From assembly GCF_020164455.1 (NCBI RefSeq), contig NZ_JAIQWW010000011.1, forward strand, positions 62,001 through 126,000: a DNA stretch of 64,000 bases. Reading direction: 5' to 3'. Below are positions 9,222 through 17,329 of this stretch, in pieces. The position numbers and the translations under genes were made by a program. This DNA is from Phyllobacterium chamaecytisi (GTDB taxonomy: Bacteria > Pseudomonadota > Alphaproteobacteria > Rhizobiales > Rhizobiaceae). The notes beneath the pieces were generated by a model. That model was given only the letters and a program-made list of their open reading frames with translations, had not been told where the DNA came from and did not search any database. Numbering within the stretch: the first letter of the stretch is position 1; each line of letters opens with the position of its first letter.

Positions 9222-10205
9222 ATGACGTTCCAGATTACCAGACGATTCTTTCTTGTGGCGGGCACCGCGGCTGCGGGTATGGCAATGCTTGACCGTCAGG
9301 CATTTGCCGATAAATATCCATCGAAGCAGATCGACTACATCATCCCCTACAACGCTGGCGGAATGAGCGACAACATCTCGCGTCTCATCGGTGAGAAGAT
9401 CACGGCCGCGACCGGTCAAGCTGTCATCAATGACTATAAACCAGGTGCAGGCGGAGCGATCGGAGCAAATTATTACATCCGAACGCCGGCGGATGGCTAT
9501 ACGCTGCTGCAGTCGACCAACAGCTTTTACGCGATCATCCCGTTTGTAACAAAGGTCGAATATGACCCCGCCAAGGACCTGACGCCGCTCGTTCTGATCG
9601 GCGATGCTCCGATGGTCATCGCGGTCAATCCGTCTGTGCCGGCAAATACCCTTCCGGAGCTGATTGCATACGCAAAGGCAAATCCGGGTGCCGTCTCGTT
9701 CGGCACGGCCGGGAAGGGAACTGTAGGACATTTGAGCGGCGAATGGCTGCAAAAGCGCGCCGGGATCGAGCTTCTTCATATTCCTTATAACGGCACGCCT
9801 GCTGCCTTGCAGGCTGCTCTCTCGAACGAAGCCCAGATTGTCTTCGGGCCTGAGAGCGCCGAACATATTGCCGCCGGAACGTTGAAAGGCATCGCAGTGT
9901 TGGGTGACAAGCGCTGGGCGAAACTGCCGGACCTTCCGACGACCGCAGAAGCCGGGATTGACGGTTGGGCGCCCCGCAGTTGGCACACCGTCTCCATCCA
10001 AGGCTCGGCGCCAGATGACATCAAGCAGCAACTCAACAAGCTGATCAACGGTATCCTTCAGCAGCCGGAGGTCCACGACAGGATCGTCGGGTTCGGGCTG
10101 ATCCCCGGCATTGAGACGCTTGACGAAGTTCGTAAACGCGCGTCCGACGACAATCAGCAATTTGGTCAATTGATCAAGGATGCCGGCCTGGCTGTCGGCC
10201 AGTAG
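9222..10205 (+). CDS. tctC: Tripartite tricarboxylate transporter substrate-binding protein (TctC/Bug family)
   Basis: A 327-residue periplasmic receptor. The N-terminus (MTFQITRRFFLVAG) resembles a twin-arginine signal with a hydrophobic stretch, and the mature part starts near KYPSKQIDYIIPYNAGG, the Bug-family first strand with its carboxylate-binding loop. PGAGGAIGANYYIRTPADGYTLL and FGTAGKGTVGHL are also conserved in the family. GGAGG at 9210-9214 fixes the start at 9222. Bug proteins bind diverse mono- and dicarboxylates, so the substrate needs biochemical assignment; the surrounding genes suggest a hydroxy- or keto-acid. Confidence 0.93.
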   Translation: MTFQITRRFFLVAGTAAAGMAMLDRQAFADKYPSKQIDYIIPYNAGGMSDNISRLIGEKITAATGQAVINDYKPGAGGAIGANYYIRTPADGYTLLQSTNSFYAIIPFVTKVEYDPAKDLTPLVLIGDAPMVIAVNPSVPANTLPELIAYAKANPGAVSFGTAGKGTVGHLSGEWLQKRAGIELLHIPYNGTPAALQAALSNEAQIVFGPESAEHIAAGTLKGIAVLGDKRWAKLPDLPTTAEAGIDGWAPRSWHTVSIQGSAPDDIKQQLNKLINGILQQPEVHDRIVGFGLIPGIETLDEVRKRASDDNQQFGQLIKDAGLAVGQ

Positions 10206-10229
10206 ACGCCCGTATACAGGGATGACCTC

Positions 10230-11075
10230 GTGACAAACAGAATTGAAACGGCGCGACGGGAGGGGAGATTTCCCATCTCGCTCGCCCATTTGAGCATGAT
10301 CGATGTCGATCACCTGACGCTCGTCAAAGCAGCCGAGGCCGGCGGCTTCGACGGCGTGGGACTGCGTATCGTCGCGCCACCCCATACGCCGTTGGTTCGT
10401 GAGATCCTTGGTGATAGCCAGGCGACAGCTGAGGTAAAGGCGGCGCTTCGCGACACCGGAATTGCTGTCAGCGATGTCGAGACTTTTGCGTTGCGGCCTG
10501 ACACGAATATTGCCGATTACCGGGCCGGGCTTGAACTTGCCGCCGATCTCGGTGCTGCGCATATCATGACCTCGGGCGTCGATCCTGATCCTCAACGGAC
10601 CTACGAGAATTTTCTCGAACTCTGTGATCTTGCCGGCGAATTCGACCTTTCCGTTGCTATCGAGTTTATCGCGTTTCGAGAATTGCGGACGCTGACTGAG
10701 GCTGCGGCGCTTATCGCGCGCAGTGATAAAGACAATGCCGGGATCGTTATCGACGCCTTGCACCTCAGCCGATCGGGTGGGAATCCCAGCGAGGTTGCGG
10801 CCCTGCCGGCCAGTCGAATTTCATTCGTCCAGCTTTGCGACGCTGGCGAACACGTTCCGGCCTTCGACGCCCTCGCCTATGAAGCGCGAAACGATCGCCT
10901 GCTGCCCGGCGACGGCAGCCTCTGGCTCGGCGATCTGATCAAGGCTCTTCCTGAGGGGCGCGTTCTCGGAATTGAAGCGCCAACGAGAGCACTCGCTCAT
11001 CTCGATCCCGTGGAACGTGGTCGCCGCATCGGCGCGCGGTCGCGGCAATTTCTGAAATCCGTCACTGCGATCTAA
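10230..11075 (+). CDS. Sugar phosphate isomerase/epimerase-like TIM barrel protein
   Basis: A 281-residue AP-endonuclease-2 type TIM barrel. FPISLAHLSMIDVDHL, GFDGVGLRI, VAIEFIAF and NAGIVIDALHLSRSGG are consistent with the metal-binding barrel strands of xylose-isomerase-like epimerases and inosose dehydratases. The start is a GTG with AGGGA at 10217-10221. It lies 24 bp after tctC and 15 bp before an SDR gene, in a single operon. A role in rearranging the imported compound is inferred. Confidence 0.82.
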   Translation: MTNRIETARREGRFPISLAHLSMIDVDHLTLVKAAEAGGFDGVGLRIVAPPHTPLVREILGDSQATAEVKAALRDTGIAVSDVETFALRPDTNIADYRAGLELAADLGAAHIMTSGVDPDPQRTYENFLELCDLAGEFDLSVAIEFIAFRELRTLTEAAALIARSDKDNAGIVIDALHLSRSGGNPSEVAALPASRISFVQLCDAGEHVPAFDALAYEARNDRLLPGDGSLWLGDLIKALPEGRVLGIEAPTRALAHLDPVERGRRIGARSRQFLKSVTAI

Positions 11076-11090
11076 TTCGAGGCACACATA

Positions 11091-11834
11091 ATGAACAGTA
11101 TCGATCTTCAGGGACGGGTTGCCGTCATCACCGGCGGCGCCAGCGGGATTGGACTTGAGACAGCCTTGCGGTTTCTCAGTTCCGGAGCTCGTGTTGCGCT
11201 TTGGGATCTGAATGAAGACCAGGGGCGAAAGCTCATCGGGCAAAATTCCGGCCTGTCTTTTTATCGTGTCGACGTCAACGACGATCAGTCGGTTGATGCG
11301 GCGGCTGCCGCGACCGCGAATGATTTCGGACGCATCGACATCCTGGTGAATTCAGCAGGCGTCGGCAACATCAGGCACACTGTCGCGGGATATCCCGTCG
11401 ATGGATGGCGGCGGATCATCGATATCAACCTCACCGGAACGTTTCTGTGCTGCCGCGCTGTCGTGCCTTACATGCTGCAGACGAATTATGGACGTATCAT
11501 CAATATTTCATCTGTCGCCGGCAAGGAGGGGCCGCAATTCGCTTCTGCCTACGCGGCATCAAAGGCAGGCGTGATCGGCCTGACCAAATCGTTGGCCAAG
11601 GAACTGCTCGACACCGACATCCGCGTCAACACGATTACACCGGCAGCAGTTGAGACCGCGCTCTTCCACGAGATGAGCGAGGAGTCGCAGAAGGCATCAA
11701 AGGGGCGCATTCCGCTGGGGCGCCTCGGACAACCTGCCGAAGTCGCTGCGATGATCGCATGGCTCGCTTCCGAGGAATGTTCGTTCTCCACCGGCGCGGT
11801 TTTCGATCTATCCGGCGGTAAAGCCACCTACTGA
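11091..11834 (+). CDS. SDR family NAD(P)-dependent oxidoreductase
   Basis: A 247-residue classical short-chain dehydrogenase/reductase. The cofactor motif is TGGASGIGLE near residue 15, NSAG is the structural motif, and the catalytic Ser, Tyr and Lys appear in NISSVAGKEG and YAASKAG. The end, FDLSGGKATY, is the usual SDR C-terminus. GAGG at 11079-11082 precedes the ATG. It probably oxidises a hydroxyl group of an intermediate in this operon; the substrate is not predictable from sequence. Confidence 0.9.
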   Translation: MNSIDLQGRVAVITGGASGIGLETALRFLSSGARVALWDLNEDQGRKLIGQNSGLSFYRVDVNDDQSVDAAAAATANDFGRIDILVNSAGVGNIRHTVAGYPVDGWRRIIDINLTGTFLCCRAVVPYMLQTNYGRIINISSVAGKEGPQFASAYAASKAGVIGLTKSLAKELLDTDIRVNTITPAAVETALFHEMSEESQKASKGRIPLGRLGQPAEVAAMIAWLASEECSFSTGAVFDLSGGKATY

Positions 11835-11856
11835 TTTCCATCTGAGAGGAACATCT

Positions 11857-12456
11857 ATGACCAAGACAATCGACTACTTCTTCAGCCTCGGCTCACCATG
11901 GTCTTTCATTGGACTTGACCCCTTTGTCGAGCTAGCGAAGAGGCACCAGCTGACGATACGGCCGTTTCCAACAACGTTGATCGAAGAAAATGGCGGCATC
12001 TATTCGAAGAACCGTCCGGAGCCGCGTCGCGCATACTGGACGAAGGATTTGAAACGCTGGAGCAAGTTGAGGGGCAAGACGCTTCTCCTTGAAAACCGGC
12101 CTTCACTCTTGGACCCCACACCGTCGTCCTTCATGGTGATAGCCGCCGGCATTGACGGACAGGACTGGATTGGCCTTACGCGCGCTTTGCAGGAAGCCTT
12201 CTGGCTGCGCGCGGAGAACATCGGCGATCCGGAGGTCCGCAAGACGATCGCCGACAAGGCGGGCTATGATGGCGCCGCGCTCCTGGCACGCGAATTGGCA
12301 ACGGATGTCCAGGCGCGCTGGAAGGACAACCACGAGGCCGCGCGCGTTGGCGGCATTTTTGGTTTTCCGACCTATCGATATGATGGCGAGGTTTATTGGG
12401 GTCAGGACAACCTGCCATTCCTCGATCAGCACCTCAATGGCGAACGCGTGGCATAG
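11857..12456 (+). CDS. 2-hydroxychromene-2-carboxylate isomerase / GST-kappa-like protein
   Basis: A 199-residue DsbA-fold protein. FFSLGSPWSFIGLDPF at the N-terminus carries the Ser that replaces the thioredoxin CxxC in the HCCA isomerase / glutathione transferase kappa family, and GIFGFPTYRYDGEVYWGQDNLPFL is the conserved C-terminal cis-Pro region. Family members use glutathione to isomerise aromatic pathway intermediates or act as GSTs. GAGAGGAA at 11844-11851 supports the start. No ring-cleavage dioxygenase is nearby, so a naphthalene pathway role is not supported; a glutathione-dependent step on the local substrate is more likely. Confidence 0.85.
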   Translation: MTKTIDYFFSLGSPWSFIGLDPFVELAKRHQLTIRPFPTTLIEENGGIYSKNRPEPRRAYWTKDLKRWSKLRGKTLLLENRPSLLDPTPSSFMVIAAGIDGQDWIGLTRALQEAFWLRAENIGDPEVRKTIADKAGYDGAALLARELATDVQARWKDNHEAARVGGIFGFPTYRYDGEVYWGQDNLPFLDQHLNGERVA

Positions 12457-12516
12457 CAGAGTGGAGTCTGCCTGGCGATACAGCAGTCGTAGAAGGCCCG
12501 GCGGAACAGAGAGTAA

Positions 12517-13896
12517 ATGTACATGACGAATAAGCTGGAGTTGCTGGCGAATCTTGAAGCGCAGTTTGAGGATCGTTTCTCTCGTTCGTTGGCCTTGCGC
12601 GAACAGCACGGGCGCGGGGAATCCTATCATTCCGTCAAGTCACCTGACGCCGTCGTGTTTGTCGAAACAACTGAGGAAGTCGCTGACATCGTCCGCCAAT
12701 GCGCTGATGCCAGGATGCCCGTCATCGCTTATGGTGCGGGCACCTCTCTCGAAGGGCATCTGTCCGCCGTCGAGGGCGGCATCTCCGTGGACCTTTCGCG
12801 TATGAATGCTGTTCTTCGCGTCAGCCCGGAAGATCTGGACTGCACCGTACAGGCGGGTGTAACGCGCGAAGAACTGAACAGCTATCTTCGGGATCTGGGG
12901 TTGTTCTTCCCGATCGATCCTGGTGCCAACGCATCGATTGGAGGCATGGCCGCAACGCGGGCATCCGGGACCAATGCAGTGCGCTATGGAACCATGCGTG
13001 AAAATGTCCTGTCACTAACGGTCGTTCTGCCGGACGGTCGCATCATTCGTACAGCGGGCAGGGCACGGAAGTCTTCGGCTGGGTACGACTTGACCCGGCT
13101 GTTCGTCGGTTCTGAAGGCACGCTTGGCATTATTACCGAGGTGACATTGCGACTACATGGGATACCTGAAACCATGTCAGCGGCATTGTGTTCCTTTCCC
13201 GACATCGCAAGCGCGGTGAACACCGCGATCGTCATCGTTCAGATGGGAATTCCGGTTGCCCGCATGGAATTGATGGACCGCGGTTTGATTGAAGCTGTCA
13301 ACGCGTATTCGGCACTCGAGCTCCCGCTTAGGGACACGCTTGCGTTCGAGTTTCATGGTTCACCAGCATCTGTCGAAGAGCAGGTTGCGCTCGTGCGGGA
13401 AATTGCGACCGAGAACGGCGCGGACAATTTCGAAGCGGCGACGTCGCTCGAAGAACGTAACCGCTTGTGGAAGGCGCGGCATAACGCCCTCTATGCTGTC
13501 GTGTCGCAGCGCCCTGGAGCAAAAGGTTGGTCATCCGATGTCTGCGTACCGGTTTCGGAACTGGGAAACTGCATTCTTCACGCCCGCGAGCTTTTGGCTG
13601 GTTGCAACGTTCCGGCGGCCATACTCGGCCACGTTGGGGACGGTAACTATCATGTCGTTTTTGCTGTCGATCCCGACAACGAACAAGAGATCGAGGAAGT
13701 TGCCCACATCAACAAGCTCATGGTCAAGAAAGCAATTTCCGTCAATGGAACCTGCACAGGCGAACACGGGATCGGCACTGGTAAGATAGCTTATCTCCGC
13801 GAAGAGCACGGGGCCGCAGTTGATGTAATGGCACTTCTAAAAGATGCGCTTGATCCACACGGAGTTATGAACCCAGGAAAGATTTTTCTGCGCTAA
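12517..13896 (+). CDS. FAD-linked oxidase, GlcD / D-lactate dehydrogenase type
   Basis: A 459-residue vanillyl-alcohol-oxidase-fold protein. PVIAYGAGTSLEGH is the FAD pyrophosphate-binding motif, followed by DPGANASIGGMAATRASGTNAVRYG and FVGSEGTLGIITEVTLRL. The C-terminus has LGHVGDGNYHV and NGTCTGEHGIGTGK, with conserved metal-site and active-site histidines, and ends in HGVMNPGKIF. Such enzymes oxidise D-lactate, glycolate or D-2-hydroxyglutarate to 2-keto acids. The start may be the ATG at 12517 or 12523. It closes the Tct operon, which strengthens the view that a 2-hydroxy acid is the transported or central compound. Confidence 0.92.
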   Translation: MYMTNKLELLANLEAQFEDRFSRSLALREQHGRGESYHSVKSPDAVVFVETTEEVADIVRQCADARMPVIAYGAGTSLEGHLSAVEGGISVDLSRMNAVLRVSPEDLDCTVQAGVTREELNSYLRDLGLFFPIDPGANASIGGMAATRASGTNAVRYGTMRENVLSLTVVLPDGRIIRTAGRARKSSAGYDLTRLFVGSEGTLGIITEVTLRLHGIPETMSAALCSFPDIASAVNTAIVIVQMGIPVARMELMDRGLIEAVNAYSALELPLRDTLAFEFHGSPASVEEQVALVREIATENGADNFEAATSLEERNRLWKARHNALYAVVSQRPGAKGWSSDVCVPVSELGNCILHARELLAGCNVPAAILGHVGDGNYHVVFAVDPDNEQEIEEVAHINKLMVKKAISVNGTCTGEHGIGTGKIAYLREEHGAAVDVMALLKDALDPHGVMNPGKIFLR

Positions 13897-13934
13897 CAAT
13901 CGGGGTGCAACGACGTACGGGTAGAAAGATTGGG

Positions 13935-14492
13935 ATGGAGGATACGCTGAAGTCTTCGATCTACATCTCCGGTGCATCATGTTCCGGAGTGACAACGCTC
14001 GGTCGCGGCCTCGCGTCTGCATTAGGTTTGCGTCATGTTGACTGCGACGACTTCTATTGGTTCCCGACCAATCCACCGTTCACGACGAAGCGTCCGCCTG
14101 CCGATCGAGTCCGCCTGATCCGCGAGGCGTTGGGAGAGGAGGGATGGGTACTGTCCGGATCGTTTGACGGCTGGGGAGACTCCCTCATCGAACGCGTCGA
14201 TCTGATCGTATTCGTCTACACCCCTACACCAATCCGGATGGAACGGCTCCTGGCGCGGGAACGGGAACGCTACGGCAACCGGATATTGCCTTCGGGCGAC
14301 ATGTACGAAATCCATACCAATTTCGCGGCTTGGGCCGCTCAGTACGACAAACCGGGTTTTCCCGGACGAAACCTGGCCCGCCATGAGGATTGGCTGGAGA
14401 AGCAAATCGCCCCCGTACTGCGACTTGATGGCACCCAAGATCCGCGGTCTCTGGTCTCACGGGTTCTCACTAATCTACCGGCAATCGGTTGA
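13935..14492 (+). CDS. P-loop NTPase, adenylate kinase/shikimate kinase-like
   Basis: A 185-residue protein with a small-kinase fold. Residues 13-21 (GASCSGVTT) lie where the Walker A loop belongs but carry Val where the usual Lys is found. The rest fits the family: VDCDDFYWFPTNPPFT after the second strand, GWVLSGSFDGWGD, and RLLARERERYGNRI as a lid-like segment. The ATG at 13935 is preferred because the fold begins there; an upstream GTG at 13905 adds ten basic, unconserved residues. It lies 39 bp after the oxidase gene and is not obviously part of that pathway. It could be a phosphotransferase with altered nucleotide binding. Confidence 0.7.
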   Translation: MEDTLKSSIYISGASCSGVTTLGRGLASALGLRHVDCDDFYWFPTNPPFTTKRPPADRVRLIREALGEEGWVLSGSFDGWGDSLIERVDLIVFVYTPTPIRMERLLARERERYGNRILPSGDMYEIHTNFAAWAAQYDKPGFPGRNLARHEDWLEKQIAPVLRLDGTQDPRSLVSRVLTNLPAIG

Positions 14493-14693
14493 GCTGCTGA
14501 CCTGCGAACAAAGCGCGCCAAACGAGCGCAAGGAAGAAGAAGCGATCCTTGAATTGTATAGGAATGCGCTTGGCATGGTTTGATTACTGATTTGATAGGG
14601 CTCTCTTCTCAAATCTTGGGTCATGGACCAGGTTTGAGGATTTCGCTCTGAAAATTTTGGACGTCGTCCCGTCTTCGCGGGGCGAGTACTGCT

Positions 14694-15326
14694 TTAAAGC
14701 GCCAGAAAAGGCGAAGTGCGGTCGAAGACCTCGGGCTGCAATTTTCCGGTCTTCATCAGATGTTGCGCCGTGTACGATATAGACAGGGCGTCGTCCAACG
14801 CATCATGTCCCTTCAACGGTGGATGTTCGACGCGATAGTAGTCCGCCAATTTGTTGCTGGGTGTCTTCGCTAGATCCTCGATAGGCATTCCCGCCGCGAG
14901 TAGAAGCTTGACTGCGTTATCGAACCGATGAGCCGGGATGGAAGGCTGAATCCCTGCGATATAGCAGCTGATGGCAACCATATTCAGCTCATCCTTACCC
15001 CACGACCAGAACCGAGCACCATCCGAGAAGCTGTCAAGGCTAGAAAGGGCCTCCTGCAAGGTCAGGCCCTTGGTGGCGATGTTTTCTTCAGTGATGCCGG
15101 TGAGATTGGTGAAATAGGGATCGAGCGGATATTTTTCGCCAAACCGATCAATCGGCCGAACATAAGCCTTGTATCTATCCAGGAGAGGAAACGCGCCCTC
15201 GAGGCCCAGTCTAACGGCTCCGATTTGGGCAATAACCGGATCGGGATCAGCCGCTGCGCACCAAAATCGACGTTGTGACCCCTCGATGCAAAGGAACTCG
15301 CAGTCAAATATAATAGCCGTTTTCAT
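14694..15326 (-). CDS. DnaQ-like 3'-5' exonuclease domain protein
   Basis: A 210-residue protein with the DEDDh exonuclease signatures. FDCEF near residue 8 is the DxE motif I, FWSWGKDELNM carries the motif II Asp, and GHDALDDA near the C-terminus supplies the HxxxxD motif III. Such enzymes remove nucleotides from 3' ends using two metal ions. The ATG at 15324-15326 has GGGAGG six bases upstream; the longer frame is less likely. It stands alone, 125 bp downstream of an ABC ATPase gene on the same strand, and its biological role is not indicated by context. Confidence 0.75.
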   Translation of the reverse strand: MKTAIIFDCEFLCIEGSQRRFWCAAADPDPVIAQIGAVRLGLEGAFPLLDRYKAYVRPIDRFGEKYPLDPYFTNLTGITEENIATKGLTLQEALSSLDSFSDGARFWSWGKDELNMVAISCYIAGIQPSIPAHRFDNAVKLLLAAGMPIEDLAKTPSNKLADYYRVEHPPLKGHDALDDALSISYTAQHLMKTGKLQPEVFDRTSPFLAL

Positions 15327-15451
15327 AGTCGACCTCCCGCAACAGCATACGATACGAATGTCGTTGGCAGCCCGGCTCAGATGCACTGCGATTGCCAGTC
15401 AAGCGCAAGCCGTCCGTTAAAAACTAGTGCGGTCGGCAACATAAAGATATT

Positions 15452-16534
15452 TCAATTGATCCGCTGGCCTTTATCGGTCTCGAAGAGGTGAGTGTTGGCA
15501 ATATCACCCTTTACCGAGAGCCGCTCGCCGACCCGGATTTCAGCTGATCTTGGGAACTCGATGGTAACAAGTTTTTCGGTGCCGGCATCGAGATAACCGA
15601 AGGTCTGACTGCCAAGCCGTTCGACCACCGCCAGTTCGCCGCTGAACCACCCCTGGGTGGCGTCGCAGACGGTCAGGTCTTCCGGACGGATGCCCAAGGT
15701 AACCGCCTTTGCTGCCACGTCTGGGCCGTCCCCAGCACTTATAGCGACGTTGCCTGCCGGCAATTGCAGAACGAAATTGTTCCGGGTGGATTCAACGACA
15801 TTCACCTGCAAGGTATTCATGGTCGGACTGCCGATGAAGCGTGCCACGAAAAGACTTGCCGGCTTGCGGTAAAGGTCAAGCGGATGCCCGATCTGTTCGA
15901 CGTTGCCAGCGTTCATAACGACGATCCGATCAGCGAGCGTCATAGCCTCCACTTGATCATGCGTGACGTAGACGGTCGTCGCCTGCATGCGGCGATGCAG
16001 TTTGGCAATTTCAAGCCGCATCTCGACGCGAAGTGCGGCATCGAGATTCGACAGCGGTTCGTCGAACAGGAATGCCTTCGGTCGGCGAACGATGGCGCGG
16101 CCCATCGCAACCCGCTGGCGCTGGCCGCCCGAAAGTTGTGCCGGCCGACGCTCAAGATAATCCTGAAGCTTGAGGATATCGGCTGCGCCTGTCACGCGCG
16201 CGTCAATTTCATTGGTGGTCTCGCCGCGCATTTTCAGGCCAAACGCCATGTTTTCTTCAACGCTCATATGGGGGTAGAGCGCATAATCCTGAAAGACCAT
16301 GGCAATGTCGCGGTCGGAGGGCGGCAGCGCATTGACGACCTTGTCACCAATCCTGAGTTCACCTGCGCTGATTTCCTCCAGCCCGGCGATCATTCGGAGC
16401 AGGGTGGATTTCCCGCAACCGGACGGACCAACAAGAACGAGAAACTCGCCGCTCGCGACATCGATATTTACCCCGTGGATCACGGGAACTGTCCCGTAAA
16501 GCTTTCTGATCTGCTTCAGACTGATCGCTGTCAT
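15452..16534 (-). CDS. Sugar ABC transporter ATP-binding protein (UgpC/MalK type)
   Basis: A 360-residue ATPase with Walker [10 protein letters not shown], signature LSGGQRQRVAMGRA, Walker B AFLFDEP and switch His in YVTHDQVEAM, followed by the C-terminal TOBE/regulatory domain of CUT1 sugar ATPases. It energises import and stays at the cytoplasmic face of the permease. It is divergent from the GntR regulator and from the operon with the matching binding protein and two permeases (18.3-21.3 kb), which has no ATPase of its own, so it is almost certainly their partner. Confidence 0.93.
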   Translation of the reverse strand: MTAISLKQIRKLYGTVPVIHGVNIDVASGEFLVLVGPSGCGKSTLLRMIAGLEEISAGELRIGDKVVNALPPSDRDIAMVFQDYALYPHMSVEENMAFGLKMRGETTNEIDARVTGAADILKLQDYLERRPAQLSGGQRQRVAMGRAIVRRPKAFLFDEPLSNLDAALRVEMRLEIAKLHRRMQATTVYVTHDQVEAMTLADRIVVMNAGNVEQIGHPLDLYRKPASLFVARFIGSPTMNTLQVNVVESTRNNFVLQLPAGNVAISAGDGPDVAAKAVTLGIRPEDLTVCDATQGWFSGELAVVERLGSQTFGYLDAGTEKLVTIEFPRSAEIRVGERLSVKGDIANTHLFETDKGQRIN

Positions 16535-16569
16535 TCGATTGTTCCTCCGCCCGATACGTTATTGACTTT

Positions 16570-16595
16570 CATTATCGATATCAATATCAATAATG
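16570..16595. promoter_or_regulatory. 26-bp palindromic operator between divergent ATPase and GntR genes
   Basis: CATTATCGATAT and ATATCAATAATG form inverted 12-bp arms (11 of 12 match) separated by CA. The site is 35 bp from the ATPase start and 38 bp from the regulator start, inside the only AT-rich stretch here. It is a good candidate for binding by the adjacent GntR/FCD regulator, controlling both transcription units. Confidence 0.65.
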
Positions 16596-16633
16596 ATAAT
16601 TAGCGTCATCTGCAATCAAGAGGAGAGCTTGCA

Positions 16634-17329
16634 GTGCCCGACGACTCCATCACCCGCAGATCAAATCGCCCATCCTATAGTCCGCTTCCAGCAAAGGCGG
16701 CCGTGGCGTTCGATCAATTGAAGCGGGATATCATGCTGGGAGAGTTGCGCGCCGGCGAGCCGTTGACGGAGCTTGATCTGGCGGCGCGGTTCCAGTGCAG
16801 TCAGGGTACCATTCGCGAGGCTTTGCTGCAGTTGCAGGAAGAAGGGTTGGTGCGACGCCAGGGGCACCGGGGCACCCAGGTATCTGCCTGCACGGTCGAT
16901 GAAGCCGTTGAAATGTTCCGCGTGCGCCAGCAGATCGAATGCAATGGCATCGTTCGCACGCTGCGCCACAAGAGCCGGACTCTCGTTTCCGATCTTCAGG
17001 AACTTGCCGACGATATGGCAGAGTCTGCAAACAGCGGCGACGAGCTCCAGCTCGCGGCGCTCGATCGGGATTTCCATCGTCGGATTTTTCGCGATGCCGA
17101 CCTGCCGGCGCTCGATCCGATCTTGCACCGGTGTCTCGTTCACAACCATCGCTTCAAGATATCGAGAAGTATTGGAACGCGCGATCTGATGGCGACAGCA
17201 CTACGGCACCGCGTCATAATTGAAGCTATAGAGCAGAGCGATGTGGCCGCTGCAACGCAAGCCTTGCATCACCATATCGCGACGATTGTCGACTTCGGGC
17301 CAACTGTGTTTCCGGACGCTGATCAATGA
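16634..17329 (+). CDS. GntR family transcriptional regulator, FCD domain
   Basis: A 231-residue regulator. The N-terminal winged helix runs from about residue 20 to 85 (LGELRAGEPLTELDLAARFQC, then TIREALLQLQEEGLV) and the C-terminal all-helical FCD domain contains the spaced Asp/His residues of the metal or ligand site (DRDFHRRIF, HRVIIEAI, ALHHHIA). FCD regulators respond to sugar acids or carboxylates. The start is a GTG at 16634 after AGGAGAG at 16621-16627. Its TGA overlaps the ATG of the following esterase by 4 nt, so it is the first gene of the sugar operon. Confidence 0.93.
   Translation: MPDDSITRRSNRPSYSPLPAKAAVAFDQLKRDIMLGELRAGEPLTELDLAARFQCSQGTIREALLQLQEEGLVRRQGHRGTQVSACTVDEAVEMFRVRQQIECNGIVRTLRHKSRTLVSDLQELADDMAESANSGDELQLAALDRDFHRRIFRDADLPALDPILHRCLVHNHRFKISRSIGTRDLMATALRHRVIIEAIEQSDVAAATQALHHHIATIVDFGPTVFPDADQ

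Noticed and set aside
9165-10763. Minus-strand open frame of 532 codons
   Set aside because: It lies antisense to the strongly conserved tctC gene and the following isomerase gene, lacks a ribosome site and any domain, and its length follows from the codon bias of the real genes.
11857-12456. Evidence for naphthalene-type aromatic degradation
   Set aside because: The HCCA-isomerase-like protein is alone; no ring-hydroxylating or ring-cleaving dioxygenase of that pathway is in the cluster.
15764-16603. Plus-strand open frame of 279 codons
   Set aside because: Antisense to the ABC ATPase gene, whose motifs are complete.
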